A DNA stretch of 64,000 nucleotides, from the NCBI RefSeq assembly GCF_012275535.1, contig NZ_JAAVTK010000008.1, positions 62,001 to 126,000 of the forward strand. The letters are read 5' to 3'. The notes beneath the pieces are model-generated. The model did not search any database, was not told the origin of the DNA, and worked only from the letters and a program-made list of their open reading frames with translations. The stretch comes from Hymenobacter artigasi (lineage in GTDB: Bacteria; Bacteroidota; Bacteroidia; Cytophagales; Hymenobacteraceae). Positions 8,312 to 15,848 of the stretch are shown here, piece after piece (the stretch's first letter is position 1; every line of letters begins with the position of its first letter). Made by a program: the position numbers and the translations under genes.

Positions 8312-8866
8312 TTACTTCAGCTTGGCTTTCACGTTGAAGCGCGAGTCGGCGCGCACGGTGGTGTTCTGGCGCACGGGCTGGGCCATGGTCACATCGGTAA
8401 ACAGCGAGTAGGAGCCGTTGCGCAGGTACAGGTCGAGCTTGGCACCGGAGGGCGTCAGGTTGATGGCAGTCTGGCCGGTGGGCACGGGGTCGAGGGAGGC
8501 CAGCAGGGTTTTGTTGGTGCCCTGGTTGTCGCTGGCGATGTAGATTTTTACGCTTTTCAGGAAGTCGAAATTCTGGCCGGCCGGGTCGGTCACGGTCAGG
8601 GTGAGGCGGTCGAGGGTCACGTCCTGCACATGGTCGGCGTTGGTGTTGTTGGCCGAATACGTGCCCGACGAAGAGGAATTAACCGTAGTGCCCGGCAACG
8701 ACAATACCGTGGTATTGAGCAGGCCCGAGGCCGGCACCACGAAGCTGCTGGAATCGTCTATTTTAAACGTGAGCAGGTCTTCAATCTTCTTGCAGCCGCT
8801 GGCACTCAGCAGCAGGAATGCCAAAATAAAGGATAGGATTTTGGAAGTGTTAAACAGGCTTTTCAT
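8312..8866 (-). CDS. Lipoprotein of unknown function
   Basis: 184 residues with a lipoprotein signal: basic start, hydrophobic stretch ILSFILAFLLLSASGC, and lipid-modified Cys at residue 25 followed by KK. The mature part is a polar, Thr/Ser/Asn-rich beta-type sequence without a recognisable catalytic motif (DRLTLTVTDPAGQNFDFLKSV, LKLYLRNG-like strands). It is probably anchored in the periplasm or outer membrane. It is convergent with kptA, only 15 bases away, and no terminator hairpin was seen between them. I cannot assign a function. Confidence 0.75.
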   Translation of the reverse strand: MKSLFNTSKILSFILAFLLLSASGCKKIEDLLTFKIDDSSSFVVPASGLLNTTVLSLPGTTVNSSSSGTYSANNTNADHVQDVTLDRLTLTVTDPAGQNFDFLKSVKIYIASDNQGTNKTLLASLDPVPTGQTAINLTPSGAKLDLYLRNGSYSLFTDVTMAQPVRQNTTVRADSRFNVKAKLK

Positions 8867-8994
8867 ATTCAGGGAAGGGTTTAAATAAAATAGAAGAAAG
8901 AACCGTGCCGGTAAATTTATGGACCACGGCGCAATCTACGGCCAACCTCAGCTCTTGGTTTGAAAGCCCTGTCTCACGGGCAGGGACAGCCGCG

Positions 8995-10395
8995 CTACCG
9001 TACCCGGTAGCCGCTCACGGCATAAAACAACAGGTACAAATAGCACAGCGCCGGCACCACAAACGCCACCCGCAGCCCGCCGCCGTGCGTGGCCAGCCAG
9101 CCCATGAGCGGCGGAATAAGCGCCCCGCCCACGATGGCCATAATCAAATAAGAAGAGCCCTGCTTGGTGAATGGACCCAGCCCGGTGATGGCCAGCGGGA
9201 AAATGACGGGCCACATAATGGAGTTCATCAGCCCGCAGAGCACGATGAGCCAAAGTGCGGTTTCACCAGTGCTGAGAATACTCGCGCCCACCAGCGCCGT
9301 ACCGGCCGCGCACACTGCTACCAGCAGCACGCGGTTGTGAAACCTGAGCAGCAGCGGAATGCCCACCACACGCCCGATGAGCGACCCAAACCAGTACGAC
9401 GACACCAGCACCGCGCCCACCGCTTTGGTGAAGCCAACGGTGGTGTCGATGGCCGACGGCTCCTTGCCAAAGAGCACCAGGGCGTAGTTGGTGGCCACAT
9501 TCAGCCCCTGCACCAGGCTTTGGGTGAAAGCGGAAAGCTGCCGGATACCCTGGCTTTCGCCGTAGCGAATCAAGAATGAGCCCAAGCCAACCTCCACGCC
9601 CACGTACACGAAAATGGCTGCAATGCCGAGCACGAGGTGCGGAAATGCCAGCGCCGACGTGCGCCCGGCTGCCATGGGCCGTGCCTCTTCGGCGGCCTCT
9701 TCGGGTATGCCTTCGATGTCGGGTAGCTTCACCAGAAAGAAAAACAGCGCCGCCAGCAGCACCAGAAACACGGCCAGACCTATATAAGGCCCCTTCACCA
9801 GCTGCGATTCTTCGGCCAGCCGCTCGGTGAGGGGCAGCGCCGCCAGCCGCGCCTTAAGCGCCACCGAGCCGCCGAACAGTACCAGCCCGCCCACCAGCGG
9901 CGAGAGCGCCCCGCCGAAGTTATTGGCTACGCCCACAATGCTTACCCGCGCCGCTGCGTTGCGCGCCGGCCCCAGAATGCTCACGTAGGGATTGGCCGCC
10001 ACCTGCAGCAGCGTGATGCCGGCCCCCAGCGTGGCCAGCGCCGTGAGAAATAGCGCAAAAGCCCGCGAGTCGGCCGCCGGAATGAAGAGCAGCGCGCCGC
10101 CCGCCATCACCAGCAGCCCCACCACGATGCCGCGCTGGTAGCCCAGCTTCTTCAGGACCCAGCCCGCCGGCAGCGACATGAGAAAATACGCCCCAAAAAA
10201 CGCCGACTGCACGGCCGAGGACTGCAAATCGGTGAGCTGGCACACGTCCTTGAGGTAGGGCATGAGCACGTCGTTGAAATTGGTGACGGCCCCGAACAGG
10301 AAGAACAGGGTGGTCATCAGCACCATGGGGCCGGCGTAGGAGCGAGCGGGCGCGGCGGCACTGATGGTGGGAGCGGAGGAAGGGGCGAGGGCCAT
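8995..10395 (-). CDS. MFS sugar transporter (FucP/GluP-like, glucose/galactose type)
   Basis: 466-residue inner-membrane permease of the FHS branch of the major facilitator superfamily. It imports sugars such as fucose, glucose or galactose with protons or sodium. About 12 hydrophobic segments are visible. The family signatures are FFLFGAVTNFNDVLMPYLKD in the first helix region and LLQVAANPYVSILGP near residue 140. The start at 10395 (MALAPSSAP) is preferred. An in-frame GTG at 10410 lies inside a palindrome and adds only five residues. The substrate cannot be decided from the sequence, since no sugar catabolic gene is adjacent. It diverges from the RNA methyltransferase. Confidence 0.88.
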   Translation of the reverse strand: MALAPSSAPTISAAAPARSYAGPMVLMTTLFFLFGAVTNFNDVLMPYLKDVCQLTDLQSSAVQSAFFGAYFLMSLPAGWVLKKLGYQRGIVVGLLVMAGGALLFIPAADSRAFALFLTALATLGAGITLLQVAANPYVSILGPARNAAARVSIVGVANNFGGALSPLVGGLVLFGGSVALKARLAALPLTERLAEESQLVKGPYIGLAVFLVLLAALFFFLVKLPDIEGIPEEAAEEARPMAAGRTSALAFPHLVLGIAAIFVYVGVEVGLGSFLIRYGESQGIRQLSAFTQSLVQGLNVATNYALVLFGKEPSAIDTTVGFTKAVGAVLVSSYWFGSLIGRVVGIPLLLRFHNRVLLVAVCAAGTALVGASILSTGETALWLIVLCGLMNSIMWPVIFPLAITGLGPFTKQGSSYLIMAIVGGALIPPLMGWLATHGGGLRVAFVVPALCYLYLLFYAVSGYRVR

Positions 10396-10401
10396 AGGAG
10401 C

Positions 10402-10473
10402 GTAGCGCACGCTTTAGCCTGCGCCCAGTGGGAATGTGACGGGTTTGATGGCGCAAGCTAAAGCATGCGCTAC
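10402..10473. repeat. palindrome, GTAGCGC family
   Basis: Arms 10402-10425 (GTAGCGCACGCTTTAGCCTGCGCC) and 10450-10473 pair with two mismatches. It lies between divergent genes. Related GTAGCGC ends occur at 20641-20725, and a solo short version is at about 57961-57986. Confidence 0.8.
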
Positions 10474-10521
10474 ACTTTCTGCCGACCTTTGCGGATGCGG
10501 ACCAAAAGTCCGCGCTACTTT

Positions 10522-11703
10522 ATGCACCTCACCGCCACCACCCAGTTCGGCCTGGAAGAACTGCTCGCCGACGAGCTCTACGCCCTCGGGGCCGACATTA
10601 CCCACGTAGGCAGCCGCGCCGTCGAGTTCATCGGCGACCACCGCCTGCTCTACGAAGCGGCCCTTTGGAGCCGCCTCTCCATGCGCCTGCTGCGGCCCTT
10701 CGCCGCCTTCCACGCCGCCGATGAAAAGCAGCTGTACCGCGAAGTAAGCCGCATCGACTGGCAGGATTTCATCGGCCCCGGCCAGACTTTCGCCATCACG
10801 CCGGTGGTGAACCGCTCCACCTTCGAGCACTCGCTCTTCGTGGCCCAGCTCACCAAGGATGCCATCGTGGACCAGTTCCGGGCCCGCACCGGCGAGCGAC
10901 CCAGCGTGGATACCCGCCAGCCCGATATCCGCCTGCACCTGCGCATGACGGAAAACGAAGTCATCCTCAGCCTCGACGCGGCCGGCGACTCGCTGCACCG
11001 CCGCGGCTACCGCCAGCACACCAACGAAGCCCCCCTGAACGAGGTGCTGGCCGCCGGCCTGGTCCTGCTCTCGGGCTGGGATGGCCAGCAGCCCCTCATC
11101 GACCCCATGTGCGGCTCGGCCACCATCCTCACCGAGGCCGGCCTCATCAGCCAGCGCATCGCGCCCGGCCTGTTCCACCAGGGCAAGTTCGGCTTCGAAA
11201 ACTGGTACGACTTCGACCCCGAGCTCTGGAACCAGGTGCGCGAAGAAGCCAAAGCCCAGCGCCTGGAAGAGCCGCAAGCCTACCTCGCCGGCTCCGACCT
11301 CGACCCCCGCGTTATCGACATGGCGGCCGCCAACATCACCGCCGCCGGCCTGGAAGACTACATCAAGCTGTCGGTGCGCGACGTGAAGGACGCCGTAGCC
11401 CCGGCCAAGGAGGAGCCCGGCATCGTGCTGATGAACCCGCCCTACGGCGAGCGAATAGGGGAAGAGGCCGAAATGACGGCCCTTTATAAGACGATTGGCG
11501 ATTCGCTGAAAACGAATTTTCAGGGCTACAATGCGTTCGTGTTCACCGGGAATCTGGAGGCGTCGAAGAGCATCGGGCTGAAGCCGGCGCGGCGCGTACC
11601 GTTGTTTAATGGGCCGATTGATTGCCGGTTGCTGAAGTATGAGCTGTACCGGGGGTCGAAGAGGGAGCCGCGGGCGGCGCAGCCGGAAAACCTCACCCCC
11701 TGA
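10522..11703 (+). CDS. THUMP-domain class I SAM-dependent RNA methyltransferase (RlmL/YpsC-like)
   Basis: 393 residues. It should methylate a guanine in 23S rRNA, as judged from the RlmL N-terminal module and YpsC relatives. The start at 10522 (MHLTATTQFGLEELLADEL) matches the family opening. A THUMP/ferredoxin-like region (about 1-160) is followed by a Rossmann methyltransferase domain with DPMCGSATILTEA (SAM binding), AGSDLDPRVI, and the catalytic NPPYGERIG. The last codons (P-E-N-L-T-P and the TGA stop) lie inside the palindromic repeat at 11689, so the present C-terminus was partly written by the repeat. Downstream on the same strand lie the DUF559 module and recQ. Confidence 0.9.
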   Translation: MHLTATTQFGLEELLADELYALGADITHVGSRAVEFIGDHRLLYEAALWSRLSMRLLRPFAAFHAADEKQLYREVSRIDWQDFIGPGQTFAITPVVNRSTFEHSLFVAQLTKDAIVDQFRARTGERPSVDTRQPDIRLHLRMTENEVILSLDAAGDSLHRRGYRQHTNEAPLNEVLAAGLVLLSGWDGQQPLIDPMCGSATILTEAGLISQRIAPGLFHQGKFGFENWYDFDPELWNQVREEAKAQRLEEPQAYLAGSDLDPRVIDMAAANITAAGLEDYIKLSVRDVKDAVAPAKEEPGIVLMNPPYGERIGEEAEMTALYKTIGDSLKTNFQGYNAFVFTGNLEASKSIGLKPARRVPLFNGPIDCRLLKYELYRGSKREPRAAQPENLTP

Positions 11704-11861
11704 CCCCCTCTCCAAAAAAGAGGGGGCACCGGCATTGCTCGGATGTAAATTTTGATGTGTTTTCTGAATTGACTTTTTAGCCTTTTCGAGGCTAGAAAAA
11801 CCAAAATCAGGGCCAAACCGGTGCCCCCTCTTTTTTGGAGAGGGGGTCAGGGGGTGAGGTT
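11689..11861. repeat. 44-bp perfect inverted repeat around an 85-bp spacer (DUF559-linked palindrome)
   Basis: Arms 11689-11732 and 11818-11861 are exact reverse complements of 44 bases. Each arm contains an internal hairpin core CCCTCTCCAAAAAAGAGGG. The left arm supplies the stop codon of the upstream methyltransferase. The right arm encodes, in the DUF559 frame, FLERGSGGEV. A third copy in the same orientation as the right arm lies at 12312-12352. Confidence 0.93.
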
Positions 11862-11876
11862 GACGCTTGCCGATGC

Positions 11877-11884
11877 TACCTTCC
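11877..11884 (+). promoter_or_regulatory. -7 box of the DUF559-recQ reading frame
   Basis: TACCTTCC, two changes from TAnnTTTG, ends five bases before the ATG at 11889. The same tight spacing is seen at murB, kptA and others, which supports 11889 as a real start. Confidence 0.4.
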
Positions 11885-11888
11885 CAAT

Positions 11889-14588
11889 ATGGAAACCCCG
11901 CCCAAGCTAAGCGGCCCGCAGGAGCACATCTACACCACCGACCCGCGTACTTGGGAAAAGCACCTAAAAGCCTACGCCCGCGAAAACCGCAAGGCCCCCA
12001 CGCCCGCCGAAAACATCCTTTGGCAGAAATTACGTGGCTCAAAGCTTGGATTCAAATTCCGTCGCCAGCACGGCATTGACTTTTTTATCGTCGATTTCAT
12101 CTGCGTTGAGGCCAAGCTCACCATCGAGCTTGACGGCGAAATCCACAACTCCCCCGAGCAGGCTGAATACGATGCCGGCCGTACCTTCACGCTAACGGAA
12201 TTAGGCTACCGCGAACTGCGTTTCACCAACCAGCAAGTGCTAACCAGCTTAGACGAAGTCTTGGCTGAAGTAGCCCGCTTCCTTAAAATACCCCATCAAA
12301 TGCCCTCGTCTGGCTCCCCCTCTTTTTTGGAGAGGGGGCCGGGGGGGGAGGTTACCCCGAACGATATGCCCGAACTAGCCACCCCGCCGCAACTCACCGC
12401 CGCCCGCCAGGCCCTGAAACGGTACTACGGCTACGACAATTTCCGCCCCATGCAGGGCGACATCATCCAGCACATCCTCGCCGGTAAAGACACCGTCGTG
12501 CTCATGCCCACCGGTGGCGGCAAGTCCGTCTGCTTCCAGATTCCGGCCGTGGTGAGCGAGGGTACCTGCATTGTCGTATCCCCTCTCATCGCCCTGATGA
12601 AGGACCAGGTGGAAGCCCTGAAAGCCAACGGCATCGCGGCCGCCTACATCAACAGCAGCGTGGGCCAGAGCGAGGCCAACGACATTGCCCGCGCCGCCAC
12701 CGGCGGCTACCTCAAGCTGCTCTACGTATCGCCCGAGAAGCTGCTGAGCGAGGGCTTCATGCAATTTCTGAACCGCGTCAATATCAGCCTTTTTGCCATC
12801 GATGAGGCCCACTGTATCTCAAGCTGGGGCCACGATTTCCGGCCCGAGTACACCAAGCTGGGAACCCTGCGCACGCACTTTCCCAACACGCCCATCATCG
12901 CCCTCACGGCCACGGCCGACCGCCTTACCAAGCGCGACATCATCACCCAACTCAACCTGCGCGAGCCCAAGGTGTTTCTGTCGAGCTTCGACCGGCCCAA
13001 CATCAACCTCAACGTGCGCCCCGGCCAGGACCGGGTGGGCTCGGTAATCGACTACATTGGCCGCCACCCGCAGGACCCCGGCATTATCTACTGCCTCTCG
13101 CGCAAGACCTGCGAAACCATCTCGGCCAAGCTCGTCGCCAAGGGCATCAAGGCCGCGCACTACCACGCCGGCCTCACGCCCTTGCAGCGCGGTAAGGCTC
13201 AGGAGGCTTTCTTGCAGGATGATATTCAGGTGATTGTAGCTACCATCGCCTTCGGCATGGGCATCGACAAGAGCAACGTGCGCTGGGTGATGCACTATAA
13301 TTTGCCCAAAAATATCGAAGGCTACTACCAGGAAATCGGCCGGGCCGGGCGCGACGGCGCGCCCAGCACCGCCATCCTGTTCTACAGCTTCGCCGATGTG
13401 ATGCAAATGCGCGAAATGGTGACCAAGGACGTGCCCGCGCGTCAGGCCCAACTCAACACCGCCAAGCTGGAGCGCATGCAGCAGTTTGCCGAAGCCGCCA
13501 GCTGCCGCCGCAAAATCCTGCTCAACTATTTCTCCGAAACCCTGCCCCAGGACTGCGGCAACTGCGACATCTGCCGCAACCCGCCCACCACGTTCGATGG
13601 CACGCTCATTGCCCAAAAAGCCTTGTCGGCCGTGTTCCGCAGCCGGGAGAAAGTCGCTATCAACCTGCTGATTGACATCTTGCGCGGCATGCGCAACCAG
13701 GCCGTGCTGCAAGGCGGCTACGACCAGATAAAAACCTACGGCGCGGGCTCCGACCTGCCCTACCTCGACTGGTACAGCTACGTGCACCAGATGCTGAACG
13801 ACGGCCTGTTCTACATTGCCTACGAGGAAGGCTACGCCCTGAAAATCACCGAGCGCGGCCACGAAGTCCTGAAAGGCCAGCTCGCCCTGCCGCTCAAGAA
13901 ATTCCAGCCCACTGAGAAGGCCGAGAAGCCCACCCGCGCCGGCAAAAAAGCCGCCAACGCCGCTGCCACGGCTGCCTTCGGCACCCCCGAAGCGCAGCTG
14001 TTCGACAAACTGCGCAAGCTCCGCAAGCAGATTGCCGACGAGCAGGGCGTGCCGCCCTACGTGGTGTTCTCCGATGCCACGCTGCAGGAGATGGCCGCCG
14101 AGCGGCCCGTCAACCGCGTGGGCATGCTGGGTATTTCGGGCGTGGGCATGAAGAAGTTCGAGACCTACGGCGAGAGCTTCATCCGCCTCATTCTGGAAGA
14201 TGGCGGCGGGGCCGTACCCTCCGATTCGGACAACATGTTCAGCGAGCCGCGCCCCCGCGTGGCCGTGGCCGAAAAGCCCGTGAGCGACTCCGAGGACGCC
14301 ACCATCCAGTTCCACCAGATGGGCCTCACCCCCGAGGACATTTCCGAGCGCCGCGGCCTGGCCCTGAGCACCGTGAAAACCCACCTCTACAACGCCTACG
14401 CCAAAGGCCGCGAGCTGCGCATCCACGACTTCACCACTGATGCCGAGCTGGCCGAAATTTTCACCGCCCGCGCCCAGCTCGGCGGCGAGCCCACCCTGCG
14501 CGACCTGTTCGACCACCTGCGCGAGAAGTACGACTACTTCCAACTGCGCATGGCCGCGCTGTATCACAGGCGTTTGCGCGGCCAGTAA
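11889..14588 (+). CDS. DUF559 (Vsr-like) nuclease domain read in frame into RecQ
   Basis: One uninterrupted 899-codon frame. Residues 1-~140 are a DUF559 domain of the very-short-patch-repair endonuclease superfamily: PAENILWQKLRG with E41, FRRQHGIDFFIVDF with D69, and LTIELDGEIH with E80 and D82, followed by a typical tail (GYRELRFTNQQVL..LDEVL). No stop codon follows. The frame continues through a copy of the palindromic repeat (12312-12352, read as SPSFLERGPGGEV) and directly into the RecQ start Met at 12366. So the cell either makes a nuclease-helicase fusion or starts RecQ internally. DUF559 proteins are usually stand-alone genes of about 120 residues, so the missing stop is unusual. The T6 run inside the repeat is a possible slippage site. 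Confidence 0.7.
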   Translation: METPPKLSGPQEHIYTTDPRTWEKHLKAYARENRKAPTPAENILWQKLRGSKLGFKFRRQHGIDFFIVDFICVEAKLTIELDGEIHNSPEQAEYDAGRTFTLTELGYRELRFTNQQVLTSLDEVLAEVARFLKIPHQMPSSGSPSFLERGPGGEVTPNDMPELATPPQLTAARQALKRYYGYDNFRPMQGDIIQHILAGKDTVVLMPTGGGKSVCFQIPAVVSEGTCIVVSPLIALMKDQVEALKANGIAAAYINSSVGQSEANDIARAATGGYLKLLYVSPEKLLSEGFMQFLNRVNISLFAIDEAHCISSWGHDFRPEYTKLGTLRTHFPNTPIIALTATADRLTKRDIITQLNLREPKVFLSSFDRPNINLNVRPGQDRVGSVIDYIGRHPQDPGIIYCLSRKTCETISAKLVAKGIKAAHYHAGLTPLQRGKAQEAFLQDDIQVIVATIAFGMGIDKSNVRWVMHYNLPKNIEGYYQEIGRAGRDGAPSTAILFYSFADVMQMREMVTKDVPARQAQLNTAKLERMQQFAEAASCRRKILLNYFSETLPQDCGNCDICRNPPTTFDGTLIAQKALSAVFRSREKVAINLLIDILRGMRNQAVLQGGYDQIKTYGAGSDLPYLDWYSYVHQMLNDGLFYIAYEEGYALKITERGHEVLKGQLALPLKKFQPTEKAEKPTRAGKKAANAAATAAFGTPEAQLFDKLRKLRKQIADEQGVPPYVVFSDATLQEMAAERPVNRVGMLGISGVGMKKFETYGESFIRLILEDGGGAVPSDSDNMFSEPRPRVAVAEKPVSDSEDATIQFHQMGLTPEDISERRGLALSTVKTHLYNAYAKGRELRIHDFTTDAELAEIFTARAQLGGEPTLRDLFDHLREKYDYFQLRMAALYHRRLRGQ
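12312..12352 (+). repeat. third copy of the DUF559-linked palindrome, inside the coding frame
   Basis: CCCCCTCTTTTTTGGAGAGGG followed by a G-rich tail and GAGGTT. It has the same orientation as the right arm at 11818-11861, so the DUF559 segment is flanked by direct copies. It is translated as part of the linker between DUF559 and RecQ. Confidence 0.88.
12366..14588 (+). CDS. recQ: ATP-dependent DNA helicase RecQ
   Basis: 740 residues when started at the ATG at 12366, about the usual length for Bacteroidetes RecQ. It is a 3'-5' helicase for recombination and fork repair. Walker A is TGGGKS with K53, DEAH is at 146-149 followed by the RecQ signature CISSWGHDFRPEY, and the second lobe contains HAGL, ATIAFGMGIDK and QEIGRAGRDG. 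The zinc-binding RQC region (CRRKILLNYF..., DCGNCDIC) comes next, then an HRDC-like segment (about 545-620). A C-terminal helix-turn-helix (HQMGLTPEDISERRGLALST) is present, as in other long RecQs. The same frame is open upstream into a DUF559 domain, so the native N-terminus is uncertain. Confidence 0.95.
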   Translation: MPELATPPQLTAARQALKRYYGYDNFRPMQGDIIQHILAGKDTVVLMPTGGGKSVCFQIPAVVSEGTCIVVSPLIALMKDQVEALKANGIAAAYINSSVGQSEANDIARAATGGYLKLLYVSPEKLLSEGFMQFLNRVNISLFAIDEAHCISSWGHDFRPEYTKLGTLRTHFPNTPIIALTATADRLTKRDIITQLNLREPKVFLSSFDRPNINLNVRPGQDRVGSVIDYIGRHPQDPGIIYCLSRKTCETISAKLVAKGIKAAHYHAGLTPLQRGKAQEAFLQDDIQVIVATIAFGMGIDKSNVRWVMHYNLPKNIEGYYQEIGRAGRDGAPSTAILFYSFADVMQMREMVTKDVPARQAQLNTAKLERMQQFAEAASCRRKILLNYFSETLPQDCGNCDICRNPPTTFDGTLIAQKALSAVFRSREKVAINLLIDILRGMRNQAVLQGGYDQIKTYGAGSDLPYLDWYSYVHQMLNDGLFYIAYEEGYALKITERGHEVLKGQLALPLKKFQPTEKAEKPTRAGKKAANAAATAAFGTPEAQLFDKLRKLRKQIADEQGVPPYVVFSDATLQEMAAERPVNRVGMLGISGVGMKKFETYGESFIRLILEDGGGAVPSDSDNMFSEPRPRVAVAEKPVSDSEDATIQFHQMGLTPEDISERRGLALSTVKTHLYNAYAKGRELRIHDFTTDAELAEIFTARAQLGGEPTLRDLFDHLREKYDYFQLRMAALYHRRLRGQ

Positions 14589-14661
14589 AGTGAGGTAAGC
14601 TTTCGCTTGCCGTTTGAATTCAGGCCGTTATCAGAGCCCAAAAAGCCTGCTAAACCAACCA

Positions 14662-14712
14662 CCTAAACTCTGCGAACCTCCGCGTTACCCTCGGCGAACC
14701 TCAGCGAGAATA
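14662..14712. repeat. CTCTGCGAACCTCCGCG-type short repeat
   Basis: Short tandem variants of ACCTC(C/A)GCG in the gap between recQ and the S24 regulator. A related cluster lies at 53144-53186. It has no coding potential; the type appears dispersed in intergenic DNA of this window. Confidence 0.55.
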
Positions 14713-14779
14713 AGAAAAAACGGGTAATTAGGAGCCGAAAGATAAATTGCTCGACGCTAAAGTGGTGGGCAGAAATTTA

Positions 14780-14819
14780 TTAGCTAAGTGAATTAGTAAC
14801 TTCGCGCCTGCGTTGCTAA
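14780..14819. promoter_or_regulatory. candidate operator upstream of the S24 regulator
   Basis: A perfect 8-base palindrome TTAGCTAA (14780-14787) is followed by an inverted pair TTAGTAAC (14793-14800) and GTTGCTAA (14812-14819) with an 11-base spacer. It lies 59-98 bases before the regulator start, a position suited to autoregulation. This is an inference from symmetry only. Confidence 0.3.
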
Positions 14820-14877
14820 CTTCACCAGCCGAATCTGCGTTGAATCCAACGCCACTCCCGGCTGCCGCCTCCCACCG

Positions 14878-15714
14878 ATGATAAATACCAACCTCAAGTT
14901 TTGCCGGCGCGAGCTCGCCCTCACGCAGGCCCAGATGGCCGAAAAGCTCGGCATCAAACGTTCGCTGGTGGGTGCCTATGAAGAAGGCCGCGCCGAGCCC
15001 CGCCTCGCCACGCTCGTCAACATGGCCCGCCTGTTCGGCATCACGCTCGACCAGCTCGTAACCACCGATTTCAGCAAGAAGAAGAACACCAAAATCATCG
15101 GCTCGCTGCCCGCGCCCGACCCCAACGCGCCCGATTCTGATTCCGCCGACGACAACCCCGAGCCGCCTACGCCGGCGGCTGGCGGCCGGCTCCGCGTGCT
15201 GGCCTTCACCGTGGATAAGGACCAGAACGAGAACATCGAGCTGGTGCCCCAAAAAGCCGCTGCCGGCTACCTCAATGGCTACGCCGACCGCGAATACCTG
15301 GAGGTGCTGCCCAAGTTCCGCCTGCCCATGCTCTCGCAAACGGGCACCTACCGCGCCTTCGAAATTGCCGGCGACTCGATGCTGCCCATTGCCAGCGGCA
15401 CCGTCATCGTGGGCCGCTACGTGGAAGAGTGGGCCAGCATCAAGGATGGCACGCCCTGCATCGTGGTGAGCTCGCGCGACGGCATCGTGTTCAAGCGCGT
15501 GTTCAATAAAATGCGCTCCGGGGCCATGTTCGTGCTGCATTCCGACAACCCGAACTTCTCGCCCTACGACGTGAAGGCCGACGATGTGCTCGAAATCTGG
15601 GAGGCAAAAAGCTACATCAGCAGCACGTTCCCCATTGCCGAACTCTCGCTGGAGCGCGTGGCCAGCCTCGTGCTCGACCTGCAGCAGCAGGTAGCCCTGC
15701 TGCGCAAAGCATAG
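14878..15714 (+). CDS. XRE-type HTH regulator with LexA/S24 peptidase domain
   Basis: 278 residues. An N-terminal Cro/CI-type helix-turn-helix (about 5-62; LTQAQMAEKLGIKRSLVGAY) is joined by an acidic proline-rich linker (about 78-102) to an S24 peptidase-like domain. The nucleophile region is AGDSMLP with S167, and GIVFKR gives the general base K206. An Ala-Gly pair lies at 129-130 in KAAAGYLNGY, 37 residues before the serine. This matches the spacing of the LexA self-cleavage site and dyad closely, so the protein may be a self-cleaving repressor. A short coiled-coil tail (LVLDLQQQVALL) ends the protein. There are no phage genes nearby. It stands alone, downstream of recQ, and is followed by a good terminator. 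Confidence 0.88.
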   Translation: MINTNLKFCRRELALTQAQMAEKLGIKRSLVGAYEEGRAEPRLATLVNMARLFGITLDQLVTTDFSKKKNTKIIGSLPAPDPNAPDSDSADDNPEPPTPAAGGRLRVLAFTVDKDQNENIELVPQKAAAGYLNGYADREYLEVLPKFRLPMLSQTGTYRAFEIAGDSMLPIASGTVIVGRYVEEWASIKDGTPCIVVSSRDGIVFKRVFNKMRSGAMFVLHSDNPNFSPYDVKADDVLEIWEAKSYISSTFPIAELSLERVASLVLDLQQQVALLRKA

Positions 15715-15743
15715 CCCGGAGCGGCTTCCTTAAATAAGACCAT

Positions 15744-15772
15744 AAAGCCCTTCCGGCCCCCGGAAGGGCTTT
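15744..15772 (+). terminator. intrinsic terminator after the S24 regulator
   Basis: AAAGCCCTTCCGG-CCC-CCGGAAGGGCTTT: a 13-bp perfect stem with a 3-base loop, starting 29 bases after the stop codon. Confidence 0.85.
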
Positions 15773-15848
15773 GTTGTGCGGGACAAGGCCAACTTCCAGC
15801 CCGGCCTGCGCGTATGGTAGGCACGCCATATCCTCTTGCTCTCACGCT

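Noticed and set aside
11689..11861. insertion sequence or CRISPR repeat
   Set aside because: Copies are palindromes without spaced regular arrays, and no transposase lies between the arms; the only linked gene is DUF559.
14878..15714. prophage repressor
   Set aside because: No phage structural, integrase or lysis genes in the surrounding 60 kb; the gene stands alone.
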